A DNA stretch of 64,000 bases from CAMAVH01 sp964628235 (GTDB lineage: Bacteria > Pseudomonadota > Alphaproteobacteria > SMXQ01). The stretch covers positions 1-64,000 of the forward strand of contig CAZVLU010000004.1 in the NCBI GenBank assembly GCA_964628235.1, read 5' to 3'. The notes under the pieces were generated by a model. That model saw only the letters and a list, made by a program, of their open reading frames with translations, was not told the origin of the DNA and ran no database searches. Both the position numbers and the translations under genes were made by a program. Positions 34,369 through 43,029 of the stretch are shown here, in pieces. Each line of letters begins with the position of its first letter. Position 1 is the first letter of the stretch.

Positions 34369-36156
34369 TCATAGCGGCCAGACCAGAACGATCAACGCCG
34401 TGCCTAAGCTGGCGACAAGCAACGACAGCGGCAAGCCAAGCCGCCAATAATCGTTGAAGCGGTAACAGCCCGGTCCCATGACCAGCGTGTTGCATTGATG
34501 GCCGATCGGCGTGAGGAAATCGCAGGCCGCGCCAATCGCCACCGCCATCAAGAACGGATCGGGATTGAGGCCGAGGCGCTGCGCCAAGCTCGCCCCGATC
34601 GGCGCCATCACCAGCACGGTCGCCGCGTTGTTGAGGAAGGGCGTGACCGCCATGGCGGCGATCAGGATCATCGCCACGGCGGCGACCGGCGGAATCGCGT
34701 CGGCGACGACGGCGAGGCCGGCAGCGATCAATTCCGCGCCCCCCGTGGTGCGCAACGCGTCGCTGACCGGAATCAACGCGCCGATCAGGACCAGGATCGG
34801 CCATTCGATGGCTTGATAGGCTTCCTTGAGCGTGATCGCGCCCGAGATCATGATGGCGACGGCCGCGCCGAAGAACGCGATGGCGACCGACACGGTGCCG
34901 CTGGCGGCGGCCGCCATGGCGACGGCGAGGATGAGCGCCGCGCGATAGCGGTGGCGGCGCTCGCCAAGCCGCAAGTTGCGTTCCGCCAGCGGCAAACAGC
35001 CGAGCGCGTTCGGCGCGTCGGCGACATATTTCTCCGGGCCGCGCAGCACGATGACGTCGCCGGCCTGGAGCCGCACGCGCTGCAAACGGCTGCGCACCGG
35101 CGCGCCGCGCCGACTGAGCGACAACAGATTGAGACCGTAACGGTCGCGCAGCCGGATCTGCTCGACGGTGACGCCGACGAGGATCGAGTCGGGCGGAATC
35201 ACCGCCTCCATCACGGCCTGCTCGCTCTTGGGCTTGCTCTTGCCGTCCTCGTCCTCCTCCTCGGGCACCTCGCGGTCATGGACCAATTCGAGCTTGGCCT
35301 CGCCGACGATCTTCTCCAATGCGCTGGCGTCGCCCTGCACCACCAAAATGTCGCCGGCGAACAGCGTCCAATGTTCATTGGGAATGTAGCGCCGCGCGCC
35401 TTCGCGCATGATGGCGACGATCGACAGGTCGCCTTCGCCGAGCGCTTCGAAGTCGGCCACCGTCTTGCCGACGAGCGCGTTTTTGTCCGGTAGCCGGACT
35501 TCGGTCTGATAGTTGTCGTCGGTGAAGGCGTCCTTCGCGTCGGCTTCGGCGCGCTGCGGCAGCAGCCGCCAGCCGAAGGTGAGGAAGGCGATGCCGATGA
35601 CGGTGAGCACGGCGGCCACCGGCATGAAATCGAACATGGCATAGGGCTCGCCGAGAATCTCCTGGCGCATTTTGGAGACGATGATGTTGGGCGAGGTGCC
35701 GATCAGCGTCATCATCCCGCCGAGCAAGGCGGCGAAGGACAGCGGCATCAACACGCGAGAGACCGGCGTGCCGTTGCGCCGCGCCAGTTGGAAGGCGATC
35801 GGGATCATGATCGCCAGCGCGCCGATATTTTTCATAAAAGCCGACAGCACGGCGACGATGCTCGCCAGCACGAGGATCTGCATCTCGCTGCTTTTCATCC
35901 AGCCGGCGACGGGCCGCATCGCCGCTTCGGCGATGCCGGATTTGGCGACGGCGGCGCTGATCACCAGTGCCGACCCGATAATGATGACGATGTCGTCGCT
36001 GAAGCCGCGGAACGCCGCTTCGCCGCTCACCACGCCGCAAGCGACGGCGGCGATCAGCGCCAGCATGGCGACCAGGTCGTAGCGGATCTTGTCCCACACG
36101 AAGAGGGTCAAGGCGCCGGCTAGAATGGCGAAGATCGCGATTTGCTCGAAGGTCAT
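34369..36156 (-). CDS. SLC13/CitT-type permease with two TrkA-C domains
   Basis: The 595-residue protein is an ion-transporter superfamily member with two membrane halves. The first (about 1-190) contains GGMMTLIGTSPNIIVS, the SNT substrate motif. The second (about 405-595) has TPFLNNAATVLV and GHQCNTLVMGPG. Between them are two RCK/TrkA-C regulatory domains (about 210-295 and 315-385) joined by a Glu/Asp/Lys-rich linker. Related proteins carry sulfate, dicarboxylates or other anions; the substrate is unknown. It lies 32 bases upstream of pirin, same strand. Confidence 0.88.
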   Translation of the reverse strand: MTFEQIAIFAILAGALTLFVWDKIRYDLVAMLALIAAVACGVVSGEAAFRGFSDDIVIIIGSALVISAAVAKSGIAEAAMRPVAGWMKSSEMQILVLASIVAVLSAFMKNIGALAIMIPIAFQLARRNGTPVSRVLMPLSFAALLGGMMTLIGTSPNIIVSKMRQEILGEPYAMFDFMPVAAVLTVIGIAFLTFGWRLLPQRAEADAKDAFTDDNYQTEVRLPDKNALVGKTVADFEALGEGDLSIVAIMREGARRYIPNEHWTLFAGDILVVQGDASALEKIVGEAKLELVHDREVPEEEDEDGKSKPKSEQAVMEAVIPPDSILVGVTVEQIRLRDRYGLNLLSLSRRGAPVRSRLQRVRLQAGDVIVLRGPEKYVADAPNALGCLPLAERNLRLGERRHRYRAALILAVAMAAAASGTVSVAIAFFGAAVAIMISGAITLKEAYQAIEWPILVLIGALIPVSDALRTTGGAELIAAGLAVVADAIPPVAAVAMILIAAMAVTPFLNNAATVLVMAPIGASLAQRLGLNPDPFLMAVAIGAACDFLTPIGHQCNTLVMGPGCYRFNDYWRLGLPLSLLVASLGTALIVLVWPL

Positions 36157-36331
36157 TGCGCTGTCCGGAAAACGGTCGCCGGATGCAGCCCCCGGCTTAG
36201 GCCAACGCCGTCATTTCGCAAAAAGTTCCGTGGCCGATGCGGCGAACGCGCAAGCGCTTGACGCGCTTGGCGAACCGGCCGCTGCGCTTCATCATAGGAG
36301 CGCGGCCTTCGTCATTTTTGGGATCACTCGC

Positions 36332-37315
36332 ATGCGGATTTGCATTTTCGGCGCTGGCGCCATCGGCGGCAATCTCGCGGGGCGCTTTCACAAGGGCGGC
36401 GTCACGCCGTCGCTCGTCGCGCGCGGCGCGCATTTGGCGGCGATCCGGAAGAACGGCCTGACGGTGAATTACGCCGATGGCGACGTGCAAGCCTTCACGC
36501 CGCAGGCCAGCGACGACGCGCGCGATCTCGGCGAGCAGGACCTCGTCGTCGTCACCGCCAAAGCGCCCGCCTTGCCCTCGGTCGCCGCCGGCATCGGTCC
36601 GCTGCTCGGACCGCAGACGGCGGTGCTGTTCGTGATGAACGGCATCCCCTGGTGGTATTTCCAGAACCATGGCGGCCCGCATGACGACCGCCGCATCGAG
36701 CGGCTCGACCCCGGCGACGCCATGCGCCGCGCCGTGACGCCCGAGCGCGTGATCGGCGGCACGATCTATTCGTCCTGCAGCGTGACCGCGCCCGGCATCG
36801 TCGAGGTCAGCAGCCCGATCAACCGCATCATCATCGGCGAACCGACCGGCCAGATCAGCGCGCGCGCCGAAGCCGCCGCGAAAATCCTGATCGCCGGCGG
36901 CATGGCGGCGCCGGTGGTGGCGAACATCCGCGACGCGGTGTGGACCAAGCTGCTGTCGAATTTCTCGAGCGGCACGCTCGCCGTGCTGTCGCAATCGAGC
37001 TTCAAGACGATTTACGCCGAGGAGGCTTGCCGCGAGGCGACTCGCCGCACCTTCGCCGAAGGCAGCGCCATCGCCGTCGCCATGGGCTGCCAAGTTTCAT
37101 CGGATGCCGAAGACGTGCTGCAGCGCCTGTCGCCGAGCGCGCACAAGCCGAGCATCCTGCAAGACCTCGAACTCGGCCGCGCCATGGAAGTCGACGCCAT
37201 CTACGCCATCCCCTTGGAGATGGCGCGGCTGGTCGGCGCGCCAACCCCGACGCTCGATCTGCTCGTCACCTTGGTGAAATTGCGCGCCAAGGCGGCGGGA
37301 CTCTACGGCGGCTAA
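36332..37315 (+). CDS. 2-dehydropantoate 2-reductase family protein
   Basis: The 327-residue NADP-dependent reductase has the nucleotide motif IFGAGAIGG at residues 5-13, the NGIPWWYF active-site region, AVWTKLLSN with the catalytic lysine, and MEVDAIYA near the end. These are ketopantoate reductase (PanE/ApbA) motifs. PanE makes pantoate for coenzyme A, but many paralogues reduce other 2-keto acids and the NGIPWW form is typical of such paralogues. The ATG at 36332 removes an unsupported 81-codon extension. It ends in a 4-base convergent overlap with the transglutaminase gene. Confidence 0.85.
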   Translation: MRICIFGAGAIGGNLAGRFHKGGVTPSLVARGAHLAAIRKNGLTVNYADGDVQAFTPQASDDARDLGEQDLVVVTAKAPALPSVAAGIGPLLGPQTAVLFVMNGIPWWYFQNHGGPHDDRRIERLDPGDAMRRAVTPERVIGGTIYSSCSVTAPGIVEVSSPINRIIIGEPTGQISARAEAAAKILIAGGMAAPVVANIRDAVWTKLLSNFSSGTLAVLSQSSFKTIYAEEACREATRRTFAEGSAIAVAMGCQVSSDAEDVLQRLSPSAHKPSILQDLELGRAMEVDAIYAIPLEMARLVGAPTPTLDLLVTLVKLRAKAAGLYGG

Positions 37316-38172
37316 GCGTCCGAGAGGCTGATCGCTTGCAGCGTCGCCGTTTGCCCGCCCGGCGTCGCCGTCACGGTCGGCTTGGTCGGCGTGATCTCGC
37401 CATAGATCGTCGCGAAGGAGACATCGGTGGCATCGCGGCCGACGCCGATCCGCACGACGCGATCGAGCGTTGCTTGCCGCGTCGGATCGAACAGATACCA
37501 GCGCCCCGCGAGATAGGCTTCGAAAATCGCGTGGAAATCCGGCGGCTGCAATCCCGCCGCGTAAGCGCTGACGAAGCGCGCCGGGATGCCGAGCGCGCGG
37601 CACAGCGCGATGCCGAGATGGGCGAAATCGCGGCAGACGCCGACGCGCGACACCAGCGTGTCATGCACCGTGGTGTGCGCGTCGCTGCTGCCATGCACGT
37701 AATCGAGATGCTCATAGATCCAATTGCAGATCGCCGTCACCCGGCTATGGCCGGTGGCGAGATCGCCGAATTCCTGCGCCGCGAGGCGATGCAGCTTGTC
37801 CGATTGGCAATAACGGCTCGGCAACAGATAAGGCTGGGCGGCGAGCGGGATGTCGGCCAACGGCACTTCATCCACCGTCGCCGGATCATGCGACAGGGCG
37901 GCGGGAGTCACCTCGGCACGGTAAACGACCGACACTTCCGAGGGAAAGCCGCGCGGCGGCGGCGCGATGCGCAACATGCGGTTGCCGTCCGCCGCGACCC
38001 AGGATTCGACCGCGATTTGCGGCCCGGCGTTGCCGGCCGAAACGCGCAGCCGTTCCTCGCGCACCGTTTGGCATGGCAGGCGCGACGCCTCGATCTGCAA
38101 CAGCAACAAGCCGTCGCCGCGCGGATGAAAGCGCAGTTCGCAGCCGACGGAGAGGGTGAGGGGCGACGTCAT
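37312..38172 (-). CDS. Transglutaminase-like domain protein
   Basis: The 286-residue protein has an N-terminal beta domain and a transglutaminase-like core with a complete Cys-His-Asp triad: RVGVCRDFAHL, DFHAIFEAYL and WYLFDPTR. It lacks a signal peptide and membrane spans. Bacterial members are often proteases or amidases of unknown substrate, some linked to circular ligase genes absent here. ATG at 38172 is preferred to a TTG four codons before it. It is convergent with the PanE-like gene. Confidence 0.88.
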   Translation of the reverse strand: MTSPLTLSVGCELRFHPRGDGLLLLQIEASRLPCQTVREERLRVSAGNAGPQIAVESWVAADGNRMLRIAPPPRGFPSEVSVVYRAEVTPAALSHDPATVDEVPLADIPLAAQPYLLPSRYCQSDKLHRLAAQEFGDLATGHSRVTAICNWIYEHLDYVHGSSDAHTTVHDTLVSRVGVCRDFAHLGIALCRALGIPARFVSAYAAGLQPPDFHAIFEAYLAGRWYLFDPTRQATLDRVVRIGVGRDATDVSFATIYGEITPTKPTVTATPGGQTATLQAISLSDA

Positions 38173-38218
38173 GACGTCAGCCAACGCTCGGCGCGCGCGA
38201 AAGGTCCGGGAACCTATC

Positions 38219-38671
38219 TCAGCCGCGTAGCGCCTGCTGAACGAGCGTGTCGAGCGCGCTCAAGAACTTGGAGCGGTCCTGCTTGGAAAACGGCGGCGGA
38301 CCGCCGCCGCCGCCGAGCTCGCGCAAATGGCGCGACAATTCGCGGCCGGCGAGCGCGCCGCCGATATTGTCCGGCGTCCACAGCTTGCCGTTGGGCGCCA
38401 GGGCGCGGGCGCCCTTCGCCAGGCAGCGCGAGGCGAGCGGAATATCGGAGGTGACGCAGACGTCTGCCCCGCCGATGCGTTCGGCGATCCAATCGTCGGC
38501 CTTGTCGGCGCCTTCGTCGACCGTGACCATCTGGACATGGGCGCGGCGCGCCGGCGGAATCGGCCGCGAGCCGTTCGAGACGACATGGACCTGCAATTGC
38601 AAGCGGTCGGCGACGCGATAGACTTCTTCGCGCACCGGGCAGGCGTCGGCATCGACGTAAATTTCCGTCAT
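38219..38671 (-). CDS. UPF0178/DUF188 (YaiI-like) protein, PIN-like
   Basis: The 150-residue protein begins IYVDADACPVREE, the family signature, and has VDEGADKADDWI plus SDIPLASRCL further along. These acidic clusters resemble PIN-type nuclease active sites. Its C-terminus contains a short Gly/Pro loop, GGGGGPPPF. The function is unknown; a nuclease is plausible. It stands 46 bases before the transglutaminase gene on the same strand. Confidence 0.9.
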   Translation of the reverse strand: MTEIYVDADACPVREEVYRVADRLQLQVHVVSNGSRPIPPARRAHVQMVTVDEGADKADDWIAERIGGADVCVTSDIPLASRCLAKGARALAPNGKLWTPDNIGGALAGRELSRHLRELGGGGGPPPFSKQDRSKFLSALDTLVQQALRG

Positions 38672-38688
38672 GATTTAGCGATGCCCGC

Positions 38689-39267
38689 CTAACGACGGGG
38701 CCGGTCGAGAAATTCGTCGAAGGCCACCATCTGCGACGCCAAACCCTGCTCGATCAGCGCGCGCACCAGATTGTCGCCGAGCCGTCCGGCGTCGAGCAAC
38801 GCCGCTGGCGCTTGGCCGAGCATGAAGGCCATCAAGCCGAGGCGCGTCGGCGGACTCACGCTGTCGAATACGGCGCGCAGCTTCTTCACCGAAAGATCGT
38901 CGGCCATCGCCTCGTCGCCGGTTTCGGCCAGCGCCCGCTTGGCGCTGACGAAGGCGGCGTAATCGGTCAGGCCGGGCGACAGACGCTCGAGCTTTTGCGT
39001 CACGGCGGTCGCGGCCAGCGCGTCATTGGTGGCGCCCGCCGCCTGGGCGTAGGCTTTCGACTGCTTGAGCCGGGTATAGAACTGATCGCGCCGGCCATCG
39101 GATTTCGCCGCCCATTCGGCGGCGGTGAACAGCGAGGCTTCGTCGAACTCGGTTTCGGCGCCGCCATCGGTGCGGCAATAGACCGTGCCGTCCTCGACCA
39201 TGTCGACGATATAGGCGCGGCCATCCTTGGCGTGGACGGTGGCGCCGGGGGCGAATTTGGATGCCAT
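38689..39267 (-). CDS. Uncharacterised 192-residue cytoplasmic protein
   Basis: I do not recognise this protein. Residues 1-45 look like a small SH3/KOW-like barrel (GATVHAKDGRAYIVDMVEDG, TVYCRTDGG); the remainder is helical and Ala/Leu-rich, ending FDEFLDRPRR. No signal peptide or membrane span. GAGG stands before the ATG at 39267, and it is 17 bases upstream of the DUF188 gene, so both may be read together. A real gene is likely from its length and coding pattern. Confidence 0.7.
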   Translation of the reverse strand: MASKFAPGATVHAKDGRAYIVDMVEDGTVYCRTDGGAETEFDEASLFTAAEWAAKSDGRRDQFYTRLKQSKAYAQAAGATNDALAATAVTQKLERLSPGLTDYAAFVSAKRALAETGDEAMADDLSVKKLRAVFDSVSPPTRLGLMAFMLGQAPAALLDAGRLGDNLVRALIEQGLASQMVAFDEFLDRPRR

Positions 39268-39398
39268 AAAACCTCGACAGCCTGCATCAAATTGAATTGC
39301 TTAATCATAGGCGATTGAAGCGGCCCTGAATACAACGCTGGCGGTCTCCCCGCTTAAAGTCGTGTTGCAGAGCCATGAACCGATGAATATGTTTCGCC

Positions 39399-42300
39399 AT
39401 GGCCAGGGGGAACGAGTCAAACGATCGAAACGCGCCGGACAACGCCGCGATCGAGCGTTTCATCAGCCGCTGGCAAGGCCAGGAAGGCGGACAGGAACGC
39501 GCCAATTATCAGCTCTTCTTGAGCGAATTGTGCGACATCCTCGGCGTCGAACGCCCCGATCCGGCGGGCGCCACGCATGAAAACAACGATTACGTTTTCG
39601 AGCGCGTCGTCCGCGAGCCGCTGAACGACGGCAGCACCTCGGCGCGTCGCATCGACCTCTATAAACGCGGATGCTTCGTGCTCGAAGCCAAGCAAAGCCG
39701 TTTGCCCGGCGGCAAAAAGGAAGTCGCGCGACAGCAAACCGACATGTTCGGCGCAGAGCCACAAGCGAAACGCGGACGGCGCACCGCCGATCGCGGATGG
39801 GACGTGCTGATGATGAACGCGCGCCAGCAGGCCGAAGGCTATGCCCGCGCCTTGCCGACGGAGCACGGCTGGCCGCCCTTTATTCTGGTGTGCGATGTCG
39901 GCCATTGCATCGAGGTCTATGCCGATTTCTCGGGCCAGGGGAAAAACTACGCGCAGTTCCCCGATCGCCAGAGCTTCCGCATTTATCTAGAGGACTTGCG
40001 CCTGGAAGAGGCGCGCGAGCGGCTCATCCGCATCTGGACCGAGCCTCTCGGCCTCGATCCGACGCGGCAAAGCGCCAAGGTGACGCGCGAGATCGCCGAA
40101 CGGCTCGCCGCCGTCTCGAAGGCGTTGGAGACCGCCAAATACCCGCCGCAGGACGTGGCGATGTTCCTGATGCGCTGCCTCTTCACCATGTTCGCCGAGG
40201 ACGTCGGCCTGCTGCCCGACAAATCCTTCCGCGATTTGCTGCAGAAATGCGAGGCCGATCCGAAGAAGTTCCCGCATATGGTCGGCCAATTGTGGCAAGC
40301 GATGAACAGCGGCGGCTTCGCCTATGCCATCGAAGCCCAGGTCAAGCGGTTCAACGGCGAATTCTTCGCGCGCCATCAAGTCCTGCCCTTGGCCAAAGAG
40401 GAGATCGGCGAATTGCGCCAAGCGGCCAGCGCCAATTGGCGCGAAGTCGAGCCGGCGATCTTCGGCACCTTGCTGGAGCAGGCCTTAAGCGACGGCGAGC
40501 GGTCGCAGCTCGGCGCGCATTACACGCCGCGCTCCTATGTCGAGCGGCTGGTCATCGCGACGATCATCGAGCCGCTGCGCCAAGACTGGGCGCAGGCGCT
40601 CTCGACGGCGGAGCGCCAGCACTCGGAAGGCCGCACCAAAGACGCCATCGCCACCGTGCAGGCTTTCCATGACAAGCTGTGCAAGACCCGCGTGCTCGAT
40701 CCGGCCTGCGGCACCGGCAATTTCCTCTACGTCTCTTTGGAGCTGCTGAAACGCCTGGAAGGCGAAGCGCTGGAAGCGCTCGCCGACCTCGGCGGCCAAG
40801 AAGCGCTTCAGGGTCTCGAAGGGCACGGCATCGACCCGCGCCAATTTCTCGGCCTGGAGATCAACCCGCGCGCCGCCGCTATCGCCGAACTGGTGCTGTG
40901 GATCGGTTACCTGCAATGGCATTTCCGCATCAAGGGCAGCGCGCCGGCCGAGCCGATCTTGCGCGCCTTCCACAACATCCAAGTGAAAGACGCCGTGCTC
41001 GACGCGACCGAGGAGCTGGCGCGCGACGCGCGCGGCAAGCCGATCACGCGACAGCGTGCCGACGGCGAGGAGACCGAGGTCTATAGCTACAAAGAGCCGC
41101 GCCGGCCGGAATGGCCCGCCGCGGAATTCATCGTCGGCAATCCGCCCTTCATCGGCGGCAAGGATTTGCGCGAACGGCTTGGCAACGAGAAAGCCGAAGC
41201 CTTGTGGGCCGCGCATCCGCAGATGAACGAATCGGCCGACTTCGTCATGTATTGGTGGGACCGCGCCGCCGAACTTCTGACGCGCAAAGGCACGGTCTTG
41301 CGCCGCTTCGGTTTCGTCACGACAAATTCGATCAGCCAAGTGTTCCAGCGCCGAGTGGTCGAGCGCCACTTGGCGGGGGGGGGGGGGCGCAAGCCGGTCT
41401 CGCTGTTGATGGCGATTCCCGACCATCCCTGGACCAAGGCGACGCGCGACGCCGCCGCCGTGCGCATCGCCATGACCGTGGCCGTTGCCGGCAAGCATCA
41501 AGGCGTCTTGCGCGAAGTGGTTGCGGAAACCGCGCTCGATTCCGATCAGCCGCAGATCGTCTTTCAAGATGCGGCCGGATCGATCAACGGCGATTTGACG
41601 GTCGGCGCCGATGTCACCAAGGCCACAAGTTTGCGCGCGAACGAAGGGCTCTGCTCGCCGGGCGTGAAACTTCATGGCGCGGGGTTCATCGTCTCGCCCG
41701 CCGAAGCCCGCCATCTCGGCCTCGGCGCGCGGCCCGGCCTGGAGCGGCATATCCGGGCCTATCGCAACGGCCGCGACCTGACGAGCCGGCCGCGCGGCGT
41801 CATGGTGATCGACTTGTTCGGCTTGGCGGCCGAGGACGTCCGCCAGCGCTTTCCCGAGGTCTATCAGCATGTCTCGATGAGGGTGAAGCCCGAGCGCGAC
41901 CGCAACAACCGCGAAACCTACCGCGACAATTGGTGGATTTTCGGTGAGCCGCGTCGGGAGCTGCGCCCCGCTTTGACGGGTCTTCCGCGCTATATCGCGA
42001 CCGTCGAAACCGCGAAGCACCGCGTCTTTCAGTTTTTGAGCGGGGATATCCTGCCTGACAATATGCTTTTAGCTGTTGCTAGCGATGATGCGTTCGCATT
42101 AGGGGTTCTTTCCTCATCAGCGCACTCCACTTGGGCGTTAAATGCGGGCGGCACGCTTGAGGATCGCCCTCGCTACACTAAGAGCCGCTGCTTCGATCCA
42201 TTTCCCTTTCCCGACGCGACAGCCGCGCAGCGTGTCGCCATCGGCGAGATCGCAGAGGACATCGACGCGCATCGCAAAGCTCGGCTAACCGCGCATCCCA

Positions 42301-42881
42301 AGCTGACGCTCACGGCGCTCTACAATGTTCTGGAAATGCTGCGTGCCGGCAAACCGCCCGAAAGCCTGACGCCGGACGACCGCCAGATTTTCGACGACGG
42401 CCTGGTCCTCATCCTCAAGGAACTGCATGACCAGCTCGACGCGGCGGTAGCCGAGGCCTACGGCTGGCCGGCCGATCTCAGCGAAGAGGCGACGCTCGAA
42501 CGGCTCGTGGCGCTCAACGCGGCGCGGCGCGCGGAGGAAGCGCGCGGCAAGGTGCGCTGGCTGCGGCCCGACTATCAGATTCCCCGCTTCGCCAAGCCGG
42601 GCGAGAAGGCGCAGCAGATCGAAGCCGACCTGGTGGCCGCCGAGGCGACGTTGCCGCGCGCCAGCTTTCCCGCCGACGAGATGGCGCAGACCGCCGCGAT
42701 CATGGCGGCGCTGGCGGCATCGGAGAGCCCGCTCGCGCCGGCCGACATCGCCGGCGCGTTCCGCCAGGGCCGCCGCGTGCAGCCCAAGGTCGATCAGGTC
42801 CTCGGCGCTTTGGTCCGCATGGGCTTCGTCGCCAAAACGGGCCCTGCGCAAGCCGACGGCTATGCGCTCCGCCGCCACTGA
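39399..42881 (+). CDS. MmeI-like fused restriction-methylation enzyme (type IIG/IIL)
   Basis: One 1,160-residue chain combines nuclease, methyltransferase and specificity. A nuclease site is visible as Asp86, then Glu96-Ala-Lys98 (FVLEAKQS), a D-ExK pattern. Helical connector: about 200-400. The N6-adenine methyltransferase has motif I DPACGTGNF at 434 and motif IV GNPPF around 581. The target-recognition and C-terminal regions follow (GGTLEDRPRYTKSR, CFDPFPFP). Such enzymes methylate one strand and cut about 20 bases away. A run of 13 G at 41375-41387 encodes Gly660-663, an unusual insert beside KPVSLLMAIPDHPW. No ribosome site is clear at the ATG. Confidence 0.87.
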   Translation: MARGNESNDRNAPDNAAIERFISRWQGQEGGQERANYQLFLSELCDILGVERPDPAGATHENNDYVFERVVREPLNDGSTSARRIDLYKRGCFVLEAKQSRLPGGKKEVARQQTDMFGAEPQAKRGRRTADRGWDVLMMNARQQAEGYARALPTEHGWPPFILVCDVGHCIEVYADFSGQGKNYAQFPDRQSFRIYLEDLRLEEARERLIRIWTEPLGLDPTRQSAKVTREIAERLAAVSKALETAKYPPQDVAMFLMRCLFTMFAEDVGLLPDKSFRDLLQKCEADPKKFPHMVGQLWQAMNSGGFAYAIEAQVKRFNGEFFARHQVLPLAKEEIGELRQAASANWREVEPAIFGTLLEQALSDGERSQLGAHYTPRSYVERLVIATIIEPLRQDWAQALSTAERQHSEGRTKDAIATVQAFHDKLCKTRVLDPACGTGNFLYVSLELLKRLEGEALEALADLGGQEALQGLEGHGIDPRQFLGLEINPRAAAIAELVLWIGYLQWHFRIKGSAPAEPILRAFHNIQVKDAVLDATEELARDARGKPITRQRADGEETEVYSYKEPRRPEWPAAEFIVGNPPFIGGKDLRERLGNEKAEALWAAHPQMNESADFVMYWWDRAAELLTRKGTVLRRFGFVTTNSISQVFQRRVVERHLAGGGGRKPVSLLMAIPDHPWTKATRDAAAVRIAMTVAVAGKHQGVLREVVAETALDSDQPQIVFQDAAGSINGDLTVGADVTKATSLRANEGLCSPGVKLHGAGFIVSPAEARHLGLGARPGLERHIRAYRNGRDLTSRPRGVMVIDLFGLAAEDVRQRFPEVYQHVSMRVKPERDRNNRETYRDNWWIFGEPRRELRPALTGLPRYIATVETAKHRVFQFLSGDILPDNMLLAVASDDAFALGVLSSSAHSTWALNAGGTLEDRPRYTKSRCFDPFPFPDATAAQRVAIGEIAEDIDAHRKARLTAHPKLTLTALYNVLEMLRAGKPPESLTPDDRQIFDDGLVLILKELHDQLDAAVAEAYGWPADLSEEATLERLVALNAARRAEEARGKVRWLRPDYQIPRFAKPGEKAQQIEADLVAAEATLPRASFPADEMAQTAAIMAALAASESPLAPADIAGAFRQGRRVQPKVDQVLGALVRMGFVAKTGPAQADGYALRRH
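41375..41387 (+). repeat. 13-base poly-G tract inside the restriction-modification gene
   Basis: The tract lies in codons 659-663. The frame is open with exactly 13 G. One extra G would shift to a frame ending at 41947; one fewer shifts into the third frame, where no long open stretch exists. Long G tracts are known slip sites for phase variation. Confidence 0.9.
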
Positions 42882-43028
42882 TTGCGCGATATATTTATAG
42901 AATTACTTTTTATCGACATATTTATCGGACATGTCGATATGCTCGACACGACCGCTATATATGTCGAAGAATTTAATTAATATCGACATATAGATTGATA
43001 CATGTCGAAAATTCTATAATATATCGAC
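42882..43028 (+). promoter_or_regulatory. AT-rich fic promoter/operator region
   Basis: The 147-base gap between the restriction gene and fic is AT-rich in a GC-rich genome (ATATATTTATAG, ATTTAATTAATAT, TCTATAATATAT) and probably contains the fic promoter; TATAAT-like TCTATAATA lies at 43013-43021. It overlaps the seven-copy repeat array described separately. Confidence 0.6.
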
Positions 43029-43029
43029 A
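42913..43029. repeat. Seven alternating copies of TCGACA/TGTCGA
   Basis: Core copies start at 42913 (forward), 42932 (reverse), 42943 (forward), 42962 (reverse), 42983 (forward), 43003 (reverse) and 43024 (forward). Orientation alternates without exception. Spacings are 19, 11, 19, 21, 20 and 21 bases, close to one or two helical turns. Flanks are usually TA or AT (TATCGACATA). The last copy ends on the A of the fic ATG. This is the layout expected for cooperative binding of a repressor. Confidence 0.88.

Noticed and set aside
36940..38454. 504-codon plus-strand frame spanning PanE-like end and transglutaminase gene
   Set aside because: Antisense to the transglutaminase gene with its full catalytic triad; composition is that of a shadow.
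40485..42020. 511-codon minus-strand frame in the MmeI-like gene
   Set aside because: Shadow of a strongly supported coding gene; no recognisable protein.
42913..43029. CRISPR-like array upstream of fic
   Set aside because: Units are only 6-10 bases, alternate in direction and have no spacers or cas genes, so they fit operator sites.
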